64,000 bases of DNA, taken from NCBI RefSeq assembly GCF_036250675.1, contig NZ_CP109592.1, positions 8,990,001 through 9,054,000 on the forward strand, read 5' to 3'. Numbering within the stretch: the first letter of the stretch is position 1; each line of letters opens with the position of its first letter. Below, one piece after another: positions 46,247-55,963 of this stretch. The translations under genes were made by a program, and so were the position numbers. This DNA comes from Streptomyces sp. NBC_01689. Lineage in GTDB: Bacteria > Actinomycetota > Actinomycetes > Streptomycetales > Streptomycetaceae. A model generated the notes under the pieces. That model was not told where the DNA came from. It saw only the letters and a list, made by a program, of their open reading frames with translations, and ran no database searches.

Positions 46247-47108
46247 TCTGACCGGCGACACCATCACCGAGGCCGTGACCGCCACCATGCGGGACACCAA
46301 GGACGCCCGACTCGCGGAGATCCTCACCTCACTGGTGCGCCACCTCCACGACTTCGTCCGTGACGTCGAACCGACCGAGGAGGAGTGGGCCCGGGGAGTG
46401 GACTTCCTGACCCGCACCGGGCAGAAGTGCACACCGACCCGCCAGGAGTTCATCCTGCTGTCCGACGTCCTGGGCATCACCATGCTGGTCGACGCCCTGA
46501 GCAACCGGCGCCCCGCCGAAGCCACGCAGAACAGCGTCCTCGGCCCCTTCTTCCGGGAGGACAGGCCGCGCCACGCCGACGACGCCGACATCTCCGCGGG
46601 CCTGCCCGGAACCCCGATGTTCTTCGAGGGACGGGTCGTCGACCGTGACGGAGCGCCGGTGAACGACGCCGCGGTGGACGTCTGGCACAGCGACGCCGAG
46701 GGTCACTACGACGTGGACGTGCCCGGTCAGGTGGACACGGCCATGCGCGCGCTGTTCCGGACCGACGAGCAGGGACACTTCGCCTTCCGTTCCATCCGCC
46801 CGGCCAGCTACCCGATACCCGGTGACGGCCCGGTCGGTGAACTCCTGAGCGCGACCGGCAGGTCCCCCATGCGTCCCGCCCATGTGCACCTGCTGATCGA
46901 CGCGCCGGGATTCCAGCGCGTGACGAGCATGCTGTTCCCGTCGGACGACCCCTACCTGGACACCGATCCGGTGTTCGGCGTCAAGGAGTCACTGGTCGCG
47001 TCCTACGACTCGTACGCGGCCGACGCCGGGCCGTGCCGCGGGCTGACCGACGTGCCCTACACCCTGCTGCGGCACACCTTCGTCCTCGAACCCCGTCCCG
47101 CCCGCTGA
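46239..47108 (+). CDS. Hydroxyquinol 1,2-dioxygenase (intradiol ring cleavage)
   Basis: 289 aa from ATG 46239. N-terminal helical dimerisation domain (1-95), then the intradiol barrel: FFEGRVVDRDGAPVNDAAVDVWHSDAEGHYDVD, the family signature with a Tyr iron ligand, FRSIRPASYPIP with another, and MRPAHVHLLI with His ligands. The N-terminal segment RQEFILLSDVLGITMLVD is as in hydroxyquinol and chlorocatechol enzymes. It converts hydroxyquinol (1,2,4-trihydroxybenzene) to maleylacetate using Fe(III) and O2, feeding the reductase encoded immediately upstream. Confidence 0.94.
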   Translation: MRDLTGDTITEAVTATMRDTKDARLAEILTSLVRHLHDFVRDVEPTEEEWARGVDFLTRTGQKCTPTRQEFILLSDVLGITMLVDALSNRRPAEATQNSVLGPFFREDRPRHADDADISAGLPGTPMFFEGRVVDRDGAPVNDAAVDVWHSDAEGHYDVDVPGQVDTAMRALFRTDEQGHFAFRSIRPASYPIPGDGPVGELLSATGRSPMRPAHVHLLIDAPGFQRVTSMLFPSDDPYLDTDPVFGVKESLVASYDSYAADAGPCRGLTDVPYTLLRHTFVLEPRPAR

Positions 47109-47436
47109 GGACGAACCGGTTCGTGACGCGAACCGGTTCGTGGCGGCCCCGCCCGCCGGCCCGGACACCCGGTGGTCCGGCCGCGGCGACGAGCCGGCGG
47201 CCGCGGGAACCCCCGGCACTACGCCGGACCCCGACTCCCCGGTCAGCGAGGCGAACAGCGCCCACCCCGGCGTGCTCCCGGCCGGCCCACGCACGTCAGG
47301 GGAGGCCCGTCCCCACTCCTTCACCCCTTCCGCGCACGAACGGCCCGCCCGCCGACCCACCGGGTGAGGCGACGGATCCCTCCGGTGACCCGTGCCGCGG
47401 GCCGACGCTCTTCCCGACTTTCACGGAGGTTCTGCG
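47109..47436. other. Gap between dioxygenase and flavin reductase genes
   Basis: 328 bases without a gene. Two CGAACCGGTTCG palindromes lie right after the dioxygenase stop; the rest is featureless to me. Confidence 0.55.
47112..47140. promoter_or_regulatory. Paired CGAACCGGTTCG palindromes
   Basis: Two identical 12-bp palindromes at 47112-47123 and 47129-47140, 17 bp start to start. They could be twin operators for the flavin reductase gene or a hairpin ending the upstream transcript. Confidence 0.6.
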
Positions 47437-47925
47437 ATGTCCGAAACCCTTGACATGACAGTCGAATTCCGAGCCACGATGAGCCGGCTCGCCACCGGAG
47501 TCAGCGTGATCACCACCTGCTCCGGGAACACACCGATCGGGATGACGGCGAGTGCCGTGTCCGCCCTCTCCCTCGACCCGATCCAACTGCTCGTATGCAT
47601 CGGCAACCACCTGTACACACGGACCGCGATCGCGGCGCACGGCCGCTTCGCCGTCAATGTGCTCGGTGAGGACAGCGAGCACCTGGCACGGAACTTCGCC
47701 GCGTCCAAGGCGGACAAGTTCGCGGGCGTCGAGACCGTCGACGACCACGGCGTACCCGTCCTGAAGGACGCCATCGCGGCGGTCGTGTGCGACGTCGCCG
47801 ACGCGCTCCCCGGCGGCGACCACACCATCTTCGTCGGCGACGTCCGTCACTGGGCGCACCGGACGGACTGCCGGCCGCTGCTCCACTTCGCGGGCGGCTT
47901 CGGCACGCTCAGGTCTCCGCGGTAG
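47437..47925 (+). CDS. Flavin reductase (HpaC-like component of two-component monooxygenase)
   Basis: 162 aa from ATG 47437, preceded by GGAGGT. Split-barrel flavin reductase: FRATMSRLATGVSVITT, GMTASAVSALSLDPIQLLVCIG, HGRFAVNVLGEDSEHLARNF, HTIFVGDVRHWAHRTDCRPLLHFAGGFG. It reduces FAD or FMN with NAD(P)H and hands it to an oxygenase. The natural partner is the HpaB-like hydroxylase at 50298-51812. A 328-base gap separates it from the dioxygenase gene. Confidence 0.92.
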   Translation: MSETLDMTVEFRATMSRLATGVSVITTCSGNTPIGMTASAVSALSLDPIQLLVCIGNHLYTRTAIAAHGRFAVNVLGEDSEHLARNFAASKADKFAGVETVDDHGVPVLKDAIAAVVCDVADALPGGDHTIFVGDVRHWAHRTDCRPLLHFAGGFGTLRSPR

Positions 47926-47982
47926 CCCGGAGCGGCGGACCGGACGAGGGCGCCGTCCGTCCCGTGACCGGTCCGCCCCCAC

Positions 47983-48024
47983 CCCCGACGGCCGGCTCCC
48001 GCGAGGAGCCGGGGCCGTCGGGGG
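47983..48024 (+). terminator. Terminator after flavin reductase gene
   Basis: CCCCGACGGCCGGCTCC and GGAGCCGGGGCCGTCGGGG pair with small imperfections around 5 bases, 57 bases after the stop. Confidence 0.75.
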
Positions 48025-48058
48025 CTCCGCCCGTCCCGACGACCCCACGGAAGGTGCC

Positions 48059-50278
48059 ATGACCAGCTCCGTCGCGTCCTTCAAGCTGCGTCCTCCGGCC
48101 CAGCCCCCGCACCTCCTGTCCCGGCCGCGTCTCCTGCGCGCGCTCGACGCGGCGACCGAGCCCGTGGTGGTGCTCTGCGCTCCGGCCGGCGCAGGGAAGA
48201 CGGTGCTCCTCGCCGAGTGGTCGCAGGGCCCGTCGGCCCGTGGGCAGTGCGCCTGGCTCAGCCTCGACACGTACGACAACTCCCCGGACCGGCTCTGGTC
48301 CTGCGTCCTGGGAGCGGTGCGGCGGGTACGGCCGGACCTGCCCGGTCGTCTGGACGGGCGCGGCTGGACGGTCGACACATGGCTCGAGGAGATCCTGCCG
48401 GACCTGGTGACCGGACTGGGCGGAGCGGGACCGCTCACGCTCATCCTCGACGGACTCGAATCCGTCACGGACGCCGACGCGGTGCGCAGCCTCTCGGACT
48501 TCCTGATCAGGCTGCCCCCGGGTCTCCGCGTCGTGCTGTCGACCCGGCACGTTCCCGGCAGCCCGCTGCCGACCCTGCGCGCACGCGGCCTGGTCGCCGA
48601 ACTCACCCTGCACGACCTGGCGTTCACTCCGGGGGAGGCGGAGGCGGTACTGACGCGTCAGCTCGGTTCGCCTCCGACGCCCGACGTCTCGACCGAGCTG
48701 TACGAGGCCACCGAGGGATGGGCGGCGGGGCTGTGCGTCATGGGGCGCGCCGTCGCCCGCTCGGCGAACGGGGCCGACACGGAGGGGAGTTCGGCCCGCG
48801 GCCGACGGGCGGTCACCGAGTATCTCGCCACCGAGGTGCTGGACCGCCTCACCGCCGAACAGCGCCGGTTCCTGCTGCGCACGAGTGTGCTCGACCAGCT
48901 GAGCGCCGGGCCCTGCCAGGCCCTGGCCGGGGACCGGGCGGGCGTGGTGCTGCGCGAACTCGCGCGGACCGTGCAGCTGCTCGTGCCCGTCGCCGCCGAT
49001 CCGTCGGCGTACCGGCACCACAGGGCACTGTCCGCGCTGCTGTCCGACGTGCTCGCGTCCGAGGGGTCCGGCACCGTCGTGTCCCTGCACCGTTCGGCGG
49101 CCCGGTGGTACTCCCGCCAGGGGCAGACGGCAGCGGCCGTACGGCACTGGATGCTCGGCGCCGACGAGTCCGCGGCCGTCCGGTCGGTCCTGGACGGCTG
49201 GGAGGGGGCGGTCTCGGCGGGGCGCGGTGCGCAGGTCTCCCGGTGGCTGGACCTCCTGCCGCCCCGAACGGTCACCGCCGACGCGCGACTGTGCGTCGTG
49301 GCCGCGATGGCGGCCCTTTCGGGAGGCGCCCCGGAGACGGCCCGCCGCTGGCTGGACGTGGCCCGGCTCCGGCAGACGGGAGGCGAGATCGTCGGCGAGG
49401 GCGGCACGGTGTCCGACGCCACGGCCGTCGCACAGGTCGTGGCCTGCTGTCTGACCGGGGAGATGCTGACCGCCGGCCGTCTCGGCGAAGCCGCCGTCGC
49501 GGGCACCCTGCCGCTGACCGCGTGGCGCGCCCTGGCCTGCACGGCCCGCGGCGCCGCGCTGTTGTGGAGCCGCCGGTACGCGGAGGCGGAGGCGCTGCTC
49601 GGTGAGGCCACCCGGGACGCGCACGCGGCCGGGCACGGCCTGGCGCTCGTCCGCGCCCTGGGACTGCGCGCGATGGGTGCGCTGCTGGCCGGACGGTACG
49701 AACTGACGCGCGTGCTCGGTGACGAGGCCCTCGACGCGGTGGCGGCCGCAGGACTCGACCGGCACTTCGTCTCCGTGCCCGCGTACCTCGGCCGGGCCGG
49801 CCTGCTGCTCGAAGAGGGCAGGACCGAAGAGGCCGAACAGGTCCTGGCGACCGCGGAAGCCGTGCTGGCGTCCTCACCCCGGACCGGCAGCGAACCCCAC
49901 GTACGCGCCCTGTGCCACTTCACGCGGTCGCGGCTGGAGAGCGCCCGGGGCGACGGCGGAGCGGCGGAAGAGGCCCGCGAGGCGGCTGAACGGGAGGCGG
50001 CCCACTGCGAATCGCCCGGGATCCTCACGGACCTGCTCGGCCGGACCGGGGAGGACACCGCGGTGCCCCCCGGCGAACCCCGCCCGCAGGATCTGTCGGT
50101 GGGGGAGCGGCGGGTGCTCCGCGCCCTGTGCGGCCCGTTGACCCTGCGGGAGATCGCCTCGGAGCTCTATGTGTCCCACAACACCGTGAAGACCCAGGTA
50201 CGGGCGATCTTCCGCAAGCTCGACGCGCACGACAGGGGCGGCGCGGTCGCCAGGGCCCGGGAGAGCGGTGTGCTCTGA
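48059..50278 (+). CDS. LuxR-family regulator, MalT-like (LAL type)
   Basis: 739 aa. ATPase head with Walker A APAGAGKT at 41-48 and LTLILDGLES as the Walker B-like strand. A long helical/TPR-like middle (350-650). The C-terminal LuxR HTH at about 672-735: LSVGERRVLRALCGPLTLREIASELYVSHNTVKTQVRAIFRKLDAHDR. MalT-type regulators bind ATP and an inducer. Its place between the flavin reductase and the hydroxylase of the hydroxyquinol set suggests it activates these genes. Converges with the hydroxylase gene at 19 bases. Confidence 0.92.
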   Translation: MTSSVASFKLRPPAQPPHLLSRPRLLRALDAATEPVVVLCAPAGAGKTVLLAEWSQGPSARGQCAWLSLDTYDNSPDRLWSCVLGAVRRVRPDLPGRLDGRGWTVDTWLEEILPDLVTGLGGAGPLTLILDGLESVTDADAVRSLSDFLIRLPPGLRVVLSTRHVPGSPLPTLRARGLVAELTLHDLAFTPGEAEAVLTRQLGSPPTPDVSTELYEATEGWAAGLCVMGRAVARSANGADTEGSSARGRRAVTEYLATEVLDRLTAEQRRFLLRTSVLDQLSAGPCQALAGDRAGVVLRELARTVQLLVPVAADPSAYRHHRALSALLSDVLASEGSGTVVSLHRSAARWYSRQGQTAAAVRHWMLGADESAAVRSVLDGWEGAVSAGRGAQVSRWLDLLPPRTVTADARLCVVAAMAALSGGAPETARRWLDVARLRQTGGEIVGEGGTVSDATAVAQVVACCLTGEMLTAGRLGEAAVAGTLPLTAWRALACTARGAALLWSRRYAEAEALLGEATRDAHAAGHGLALVRALGLRAMGALLAGRYELTRVLGDEALDAVAAAGLDRHFVSVPAYLGRAGLLLEEGRTEEAEQVLATAEAVLASSPRTGSEPHVRALCHFTRSRLESARGDGGAAEEAREAAEREAAHCESPGILTDLLGRTGEDTAVPPGEPRPQDLSVGERRVLRALCGPLTLREIASELYVSHNTVKTQVRAIFRKLDAHDRGGAVARARESGVL

Positions 50279-50297
50279 ACCGGGCCCTGGCGTCCTG

Positions 50298-51812
50298 CTA
50301 GGAGGCGTCCTGGCGTCGGGCGTAGGTCGCCTGGGCCTGGTACGCGGTCTCCCCTTCCTCGCTCACGCTCTCGATGCCGCAGACCTTGCGCGCCAGGTCC
50401 GCCATGCTGCCGGTCGGTGACATCTCGGCGCGCTTCATGGTGAGGCTGCGGATGGCCAGCAGGGGCGTGCCGTTGAAGTTCTCGAAGGTGCTGATGCGGC
50501 CGCCCCAGTCGGACAGGAACATGTCGCGGATCACCCGGCTGATCTTCAGCCGGTCGTAGGGCCTGCCGACCGGGCCCGTCTGCAACGCCTCCAGCCAAGG
50601 CCGCAGTTCGGGCTGCTGCCACTGGCCCTCGGACGGGTAGATGAGCGCGGAGCGGCCGGCCAGGTCGAGGAGTTCGTGGACCATGTCGGTGATCTGCTCG
50701 ATGTAGTACGCCCGCCCGAAGTCGAACATCAGGACGTTGGGCTTGAAGATGCCGCCCGGCGTGAAGAACCCTTCGTCCTCGCACCCGACCGTGTGCGCCT
50801 TGAGCGTCTGGTGGAAGCCCGCGAAACGGGCGACCCGGGCCTGCACCGGCGGCAGCTGGTACGTGCCGATGTGCTCGGTGATCAGCAGGGCCAGGCCGAG
50901 CATCAGCTCCGCCTTCACCATGGCGCGCACCAGCGAGTGGTAGTGCAGCCAGTCGAAGACACGCTGCGGGTAGAGCGACGCGTGCTGGGGGTTACCGATG
51001 TGGAAGACGCGGTTCCAGGGGATGAACACGTCCTCGAACACGATGACACTGTCCAGCTCGTCACCCTGCGAGGCGAGCGGGTGCTCGATCTCGTCGCCGT
51101 CGGGGACGTTGCTCTCCCGGCAGATGATGGTGACTCCGGGGGTGTCGGGCTTCACCGCCCCGTAGATGATCTGTTCCGCGATGATCCCGGGGCGGTAGAA
51201 GACCCCGATGTGGATCCAGTCGCCGAAGGCCGCGCCGGTGCTGATCGCCTTCACGCCTCGCACGGTGATGCCCTCGTCCGAGGTGCCCACCACCCGCAGG
51301 GCCGGCGACTCGGCCTGCGCCGAATCGCGGGAGCGGTCCGCCTGCGGGTCGACGAAGGCCGGCGTCGCGTTGAGGTCACCGTCCCGCACCACGTCCCAGA
51401 AGTCGAGGATCCCCGCCGTGAGGTCCCTCCCGCCGGTCCCGACGGACTGGCTGCTCCACGGCTCCGGGTCGTCGATGTAGGTCAGCAGCACGTAGTTGTT
51501 GACATCCGGGGTGCGCGGGATCGCGCCCCCGCCGAGTTCCCGCTGCACCGTCTCCAGGTAGCGCCGCTTGCGCCGCAGGTCCTCCTTCGAGCGGTGCTGG
51601 AACCACGTCATGGACCGCCGGACGCCGTCCTCGTCCACGTACGTCATGACGTCCTGCAGGTCGGGGCGGTGGTGCAGGTCGTAGAAGGCCGCGAGACTCT
51701 GGGCGTACGCCCGGGTCTTGGGGTGCGTGGCCACGTTCTCGACGAGTTCGTCACCCACCCACACCTTGCGGCCGTCGTTCAGCGCTGCCAGGTATTCCTT
51801 GCCTGTTCGCAC
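50298..51812 (-). CDS. HpaB-type FADH2-dependent phenol hydroxylase
   Basis: 504 aa from GTG 51812 after GGAGAGG. 4-hydroxyphenylacetate 3-monooxygenase (HpaB) family, acyl-CoA-dehydrogenase-like fold: starts RTGKEYLAALNDGRKVWVGDELVENVATHPKTRAYA, middle EDVFIPWNRVFHIGNPQ and WLHYHSLVRAMVKAELMLGLALL, C-terminus SDWGGRISTFENFNGTPLLAIRS. It needs reduced flavin from a reductase such as the one at 47437. In this context it probably hydroxylates resorcinol or a related phenol to hydroxyquinol; 4-hydroxyphenylacetate is the alternative but would not need hydroxyquinol enzymes. Divergent from the second LAL regulator. Confidence 0.93.
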   Translation of the reverse strand: MRTGKEYLAALNDGRKVWVGDELVENVATHPKTRAYAQSLAAFYDLHHRPDLQDVMTYVDEDGVRRSMTWFQHRSKEDLRRKRRYLETVQRELGGGAIPRTPDVNNYVLLTYIDDPEPWSSQSVGTGGRDLTAGILDFWDVVRDGDLNATPAFVDPQADRSRDSAQAESPALRVVGTSDEGITVRGVKAISTGAAFGDWIHIGVFYRPGIIAEQIIYGAVKPDTPGVTIICRESNVPDGDEIEHPLASQGDELDSVIVFEDVFIPWNRVFHIGNPQHASLYPQRVFDWLHYHSLVRAMVKAELMLGLALLITEHIGTYQLPPVQARVARFAGFHQTLKAHTVGCEDEGFFTPGGIFKPNVLMFDFGRAYYIEQITDMVHELLDLAGRSALIYPSEGQWQQPELRPWLEALQTGPVGRPYDRLKISRVIRDMFLSDWGGRISTFENFNGTPLLAIRSLTMKRAEMSPTGSMADLARKVCGIESVSEEGETAYQAQATYARRQDAS

Positions 51813-51971
51813 GTCGTGTTCCTCTCCAGGGGCAAGAGATCCGGATGGCAGGGAGCATGCGACGGGGCGGGGTGACTCGGCGGCGGGCCGCCGGGAATCA
51901 CCCGGGTGAAAGGACCCGTCACCGGGAAACCGGCGTTGAGGGCGGACCCGGCCGTGAGCCATGCTTGCGGC

Positions 51972-54830
51972 ATGAGCAGCCAAGACGCCGCCGGCGACCG
52001 CCCGGGCGGGCGTGGGGACCAGGGCGCGAGCGGTCCGCGCCTGCGGGGGCGGGACCGCGAGATCACGGCTGTCCGTGAGGCCCTGGAGACCGTGCGCGGC
52101 GGACGGGGCGCCTGCGTCGTCATGGAGGGCGCGCCCGGCGTCGGCAAGAGCCGGCTGCTCGCGGAACTCGACGGGACGGCGCGGCGGTCCGGGTTCGACG
52201 TGGTGTCCGTACGGGCCGACGAACTCGACCAGTATGCGGCGGGCGCCGGTCTGCAGTCCGCCCTGCAGTCCTCCGACGGTTCCCACCGGGCCGCCGCGGC
52301 CACCGACGACCAGCGGCTCTGGCTCCTGGACAGCATCACGGACGCGCTGGAGGACCGGGCTCAGCACGCCCCGGTGGCCGTCCTCGTGGACGACGCCCAA
52401 TGGGCGGACCCGGCCACGCTTTTCGTGCTGCGCACCCTGCCCGGCCGCCTCGCCGCCTCACGGATCCTGTGGGTGCTGGCCGTACGGTCGGACACCGAGC
52501 GGCCGACCGTGGCCCGGGTCCGCGACGACCTCGAACGCCTAGGGGCCCGCTGGCTGACCCTGGGCCCCCTGCCGCAGCGGGCGCTGCGGGACATCGCGGC
52601 GGACGTCCTCGGGACACCGCCGTCGCCCGGCCTGGTCCGGCTGCTGCGCGCCGTCGCCGGCAACCCCTTCCTGGCCATCGAACTGGTGCGGGCGTTCGCC
52701 GACACGGACATCGCCAGGACGGAGGCGGGCGAGGCGAGCCTTCTGCACGACGGCATCCCCGTCAGTTTCCGGCGCAGCATCGCCGCCCGCCTCGACCGGC
52801 TCCCGGAAGACGCCGTGCGGCTGCTCCAGATCGGGTCCGTCCTCGGCCGCGAGTTCGACCTCGGCACGGCCGCCCGGATGCTCGGCAGACAGGTCGGCAG
52901 CCTGCTGTCGGGCGTCGAGGCCGCACTGAACTCCGGTCTGCTCTCCGCCGACGGCCCACGCGTCGCCTTCCGCCACGACCTCATCCGCCAGGCCGTCCAC
53001 GAGAACCTGCCGACCGCCGTACGGATCGCCCTGCACCGGGAGGCCGCCGACAGCCTGCGCGGTGTCGGAGCACGGTCGGCCGAGGTGGCCTGGCACGTGG
53101 TCATGTCGGGCGGCCCCGCCGACGACGAGGCCGTGACCACGTTGACCACCGCCGTACGGGAACTGTCGTCGTCGGCTCCCGACGCCGCGGCCGACCTGGC
53201 CCAGCGGGTCGCCGGACTGCTGCCCCGCCACGACCCGCGCCGCATCACCCTGCTGACCGATGCCGCCGAGTATCTCGGCCGGACCCGCCGCGTCCACGAG
53301 GCGCTCGACCTGGTCGACGCCACACTCCCCGAGGGCCTCGAACCCCTGCAGGAGGCGTACCTGCGCCTCGTGGCCGCCGAGATCCACCAGGCCGCCGGCG
53401 ACGACGCGGCCGCGATGACCCACCTGCGGCAGGCACTGGACCTTCCCGCGCTCCCGTCCGACCTGCGCGTCCGGCTCCTCAAGACCAAGGCGACGGGCCA
53501 TGTGTACCTCGGCGACGTCACCGCCGCCGAACAGACCGGTCCCTGGCTGGTCGAGGCCTCGTACCACAGCCATGACCCGGCCGTCGTCGTCAGCGCCATG
53601 GTATTCCAGTCGCAGACGTCCTTCTACCGAGGCCGCCTGCCCCGCGCCCTCGAACTCGCCGAGGAGGCCACCCGCCGCGCGGCCACCCGGTCCGCCGCGC
53701 TCTACCTCCGGCCTCCGCGGATCCCGGCACTGTGGCTGGCCACCGTACTGACCGCCACCGACCGGCTCGCGGACACCGAACGGATCCTGCGGGAGGGGCA
53801 GCGCGAGGCGGAGGCGATGGGCCTCGGCTGGTCACTGCCCCACTGGCACGCCGTCCGTGCCTGCGCACTCCTGGAGCAGGGCGCGCTGGACGACGCGGCC
53901 GTGGAGGCCGAGGCCAGCCTGATGGTCGCGGGCGAGCTCGAGATCACGCTGCCGAACCCGCAGGCCCGCTCCGTGCTGGCCCTGGTGGAGATCGGACGCG
54001 GTGACCTCACCAGGGCCGCGGATCACCTCCGCGCCGCCGGAGCCGGATGCGGCGCGAACACGACGCAGAGGTACGGGCCCTGGGTGTCCCTCGCGCGCGC
54101 CCGGCTGGCGGACGCGGAGGGCCGGGACGCCGACGCGGCGGCGGCACTCGCGGTGAGTTTCCCGAGCCATGAGCCGGCGCGGCTGCTCGCGGTCCCCCCG
54201 TCCCACTGGCCCGCGATCGTGCGGATAGCCCTCCGTGACGAGGACCCCTCGCTCGCCCGGGCCGTGTCCGTCGCGCTGCGCAGCCTGACCGCGCAGGACG
54301 AGAGCCGGCGGATCGTCGGTGCGGTCCGCGCGCACGTGGACGGCCTGCTCCGGCGCGACCCCACCGCACTGGCGTCCGCCGTCACCGCCTACCGGAGCAC
54401 CGGCAGACCGCCCGCCCTGGCCGCGGCCTGCGAGGACCTCGGCGAACTCCTGGCGGCATCGGCCGACCGGACGGCGGGGATCCCGTACTTCGAGGAAGCC
54501 GCCCGGCTGGCGACGGCCTCGGGAGCCGCCCGCGACCAGGAACGGATCAGGCGACGCCTGCGCCGACTCGGCGTGCGGACCGCCCCGGCCACCCGCCACC
54601 ACCCGTCCGGTCCGCAGGGCCTGGACGGTCTCACCGAATCCGAGCGGAAACTGATCCCGCTCGTCGTCGAGGGGCTCACCAACCGGGCCATCGCCGACCA
54701 GCTCTACGTGTCCGTGCACACCGTCAACACGCACATGAAGCACATCTTCACCAAACTGGGCATCAACTCCCGGGTCGAGCTGACCCGACTGGCGATCGAG
54801 CGGGCCGTCGGCACCGACGGGGCCGACTGA
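51972..54830 (+). CDS. LuxR-family regulator with AAA ATPase head (LAL type)
   Basis: 952 aa from ATG 51972; earlier in-frame starts exist at 51906 and 51954. Walker A GAPGVGKS at 53-60; Walker B VLVDDAQWAD near 140. A helical sensor region from 330 to 870, and a LuxR HTH at about 885-945: GLTESERKLIPLVVEGLTNRAIADQLYVSVHTVNTHMKHIFTKLGINSRVELT. Divergent from the HpaB-type hydroxylase (159 bases between starts), so likely its activator. Two LAL regulators bracketing one pathway is notable. Confidence 0.92.
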   Translation: MSSQDAAGDRPGGRGDQGASGPRLRGRDREITAVREALETVRGGRGACVVMEGAPGVGKSRLLAELDGTARRSGFDVVSVRADELDQYAAGAGLQSALQSSDGSHRAAAATDDQRLWLLDSITDALEDRAQHAPVAVLVDDAQWADPATLFVLRTLPGRLAASRILWVLAVRSDTERPTVARVRDDLERLGARWLTLGPLPQRALRDIAADVLGTPPSPGLVRLLRAVAGNPFLAIELVRAFADTDIARTEAGEASLLHDGIPVSFRRSIAARLDRLPEDAVRLLQIGSVLGREFDLGTAARMLGRQVGSLLSGVEAALNSGLLSADGPRVAFRHDLIRQAVHENLPTAVRIALHREAADSLRGVGARSAEVAWHVVMSGGPADDEAVTTLTTAVRELSSSAPDAAADLAQRVAGLLPRHDPRRITLLTDAAEYLGRTRRVHEALDLVDATLPEGLEPLQEAYLRLVAAEIHQAAGDDAAAMTHLRQALDLPALPSDLRVRLLKTKATGHVYLGDVTAAEQTGPWLVEASYHSHDPAVVVSAMVFQSQTSFYRGRLPRALELAEEATRRAATRSAALYLRPPRIPALWLATVLTATDRLADTERILREGQREAEAMGLGWSLPHWHAVRACALLEQGALDDAAVEAEASLMVAGELEITLPNPQARSVLALVEIGRGDLTRAADHLRAAGAGCGANTTQRYGPWVSLARARLADAEGRDADAAAALAVSFPSHEPARLLAVPPSHWPAIVRIALRDEDPSLARAVSVALRSLTAQDESRRIVGAVRAHVDGLLRRDPTALASAVTAYRSTGRPPALAAACEDLGELLAASADRTAGIPYFEEAARLATASGAARDQERIRRRLRRLGVRTAPATRHHPSGPQGLDGLTESERKLIPLVVEGLTNRAIADQLYVSVHTVNTHMKHIFTKLGINSRVELTRLAIERAVGTDGAD

Positions 54831-55141
54831 ACGGTGCGGCGACCCGGCCCAACGGTGCGACGGCCGGGGGACGGAACGGCGAGGATCCCTTGAATGGGTG
54901 ACGCCCGACCCCGGCACCACCCGTGATGCTGGCAGCGACGGCGCGGCTCCCGGAGCGGCACCGTCACCCCCACGCGGCGCCGGCCGATCCGGCGCTGCCC
55001 CGGTGTCGTTCGGGGCCCTTCGGCGGGGTCCGTGGAGACGGCCACGACCGCCGTGCTCCCGCCGGGCGGGGGCGGCCGGTTCCTCCGCCGCGCCGTCCGG
55101 CACCACCGGGAAACACAGACATCCCACCGTAAGAGGTTCAC
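54831..55141. other. Intergenic region
   Basis: 311 bases. I see no gene, hairpin or clear promoter boxes, apart from an ordinary ribosome site (TAAGAGG) before the next ATG. Confidence 0.45.
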
Positions 55142-55732
55142 ATGTCCCTCGCGCTCGAACCAGCCGCCCAGGACCTCCTGTTCCGGGAGGCACGCACCGC
55201 CAACACCTTCACCGACGAGCCGGTGACGGACGATCAGATCGAGGCCATTCACGACCTGGTCAAGTACGGCCCCACGTCGATGAACCAGCAGCCGCTGCGG
55301 ATCGTGCTGGTCCGTTCCGCCGAGGCGCGCGACCGCCTGGGCACGCATCTGTCCGAGGGCAACCGGAAGAAGACCCTGGCCGCCCCGCTCGTCGCGATCC
55401 TCGCCGCCGACCTGGAGTTCCACGAGGAACTGCCCAGCCAGTTCCCGCACTTCCCGGAGGCAAGGAACCTCTTCGCCGATCGTGCGGTCCGCGAGAGGTC
55501 CGCACGCCTCAACGCACTGCTGCAGGTCGGCTACTTCATCATCGGGGTCCGCGCCGCCGGTCTGGCCGCCGGTCCGATGACCGGTTTCGACGCCGAGGGC
55601 GTCGACAAGGAGTTCTTCGGTGACGGCGAGCACTCCGTCCTCGCCGTCGTGAACATCGGCCGGCCCGGCGAGAACGCCTGGTTCCCGCGCTCCCCGCGTC
55701 TGACGTACGAACAGGTGGTCACCACGGTCTGA
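55142..55732 (+). CDS. Nitroreductase-family protein, RutE/malonic semialdehyde reductase-like
   Basis: 196 aa. FMN-dependent nitroreductase fold: LFREARTANTFTDEPVTDDQIEAIHDLVKYGPTSMNQQPLRIVLV (phosphate and flavin site), GNRKKTLAAPLVAILAAD, GYFIIGVRAAGLAAGPMTGFD, VVNIGRPGENAWFPRSPRL. The TSMNQQP and GPMTGFD motifs favour the RutE/HadB-like branch. It reduces an aldehyde, nitro or enone group with NAD(P)H. Not obviously linked to neighbours. Confidence 0.9.
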   Translation: MSLALEPAAQDLLFREARTANTFTDEPVTDDQIEAIHDLVKYGPTSMNQQPLRIVLVRSAEARDRLGTHLSEGNRKKTLAAPLVAILAADLEFHEELPSQFPHFPEARNLFADRAVRERSARLNALLQVGYFIIGVRAAGLAAGPMTGFDAEGVDKEFFGDGEHSVLAVVNIGRPGENAWFPRSPRLTYEQVVTTV

Positions 55733-55865
55733 CGAGGGGGGCTTCGTCGCGACCGCCCCCGATGCGTGGGGGAACGGCCGTGCGCCGGCCGGCCACGCAC
55801 GGTCGACCCGGCCGGCCGGGTACGTTCGGCCCTGGGCGCCCCGGACGCCCCGGACACGGAGAGGT

Positions 55866-55894
55866 CCCGCGGAGACGGAAGGCGTCTCCGCGGG
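55866..55894. terminator. Terminator between nitroreductase and methyltransferase genes
   Basis: Perfect 12-bp stem CCCGCGGAGACG / CGTCTCCGCGGG with a GAAGG loop, between convergent genes. Confidence 0.88.
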
Positions 55895-55963
55895 GGCGCA
55901 GGAAGGACGCGGGGACGCCGGATGCGGACGCCGGTTCCCGGCCCCGGACGCCCTCCGCGACGG

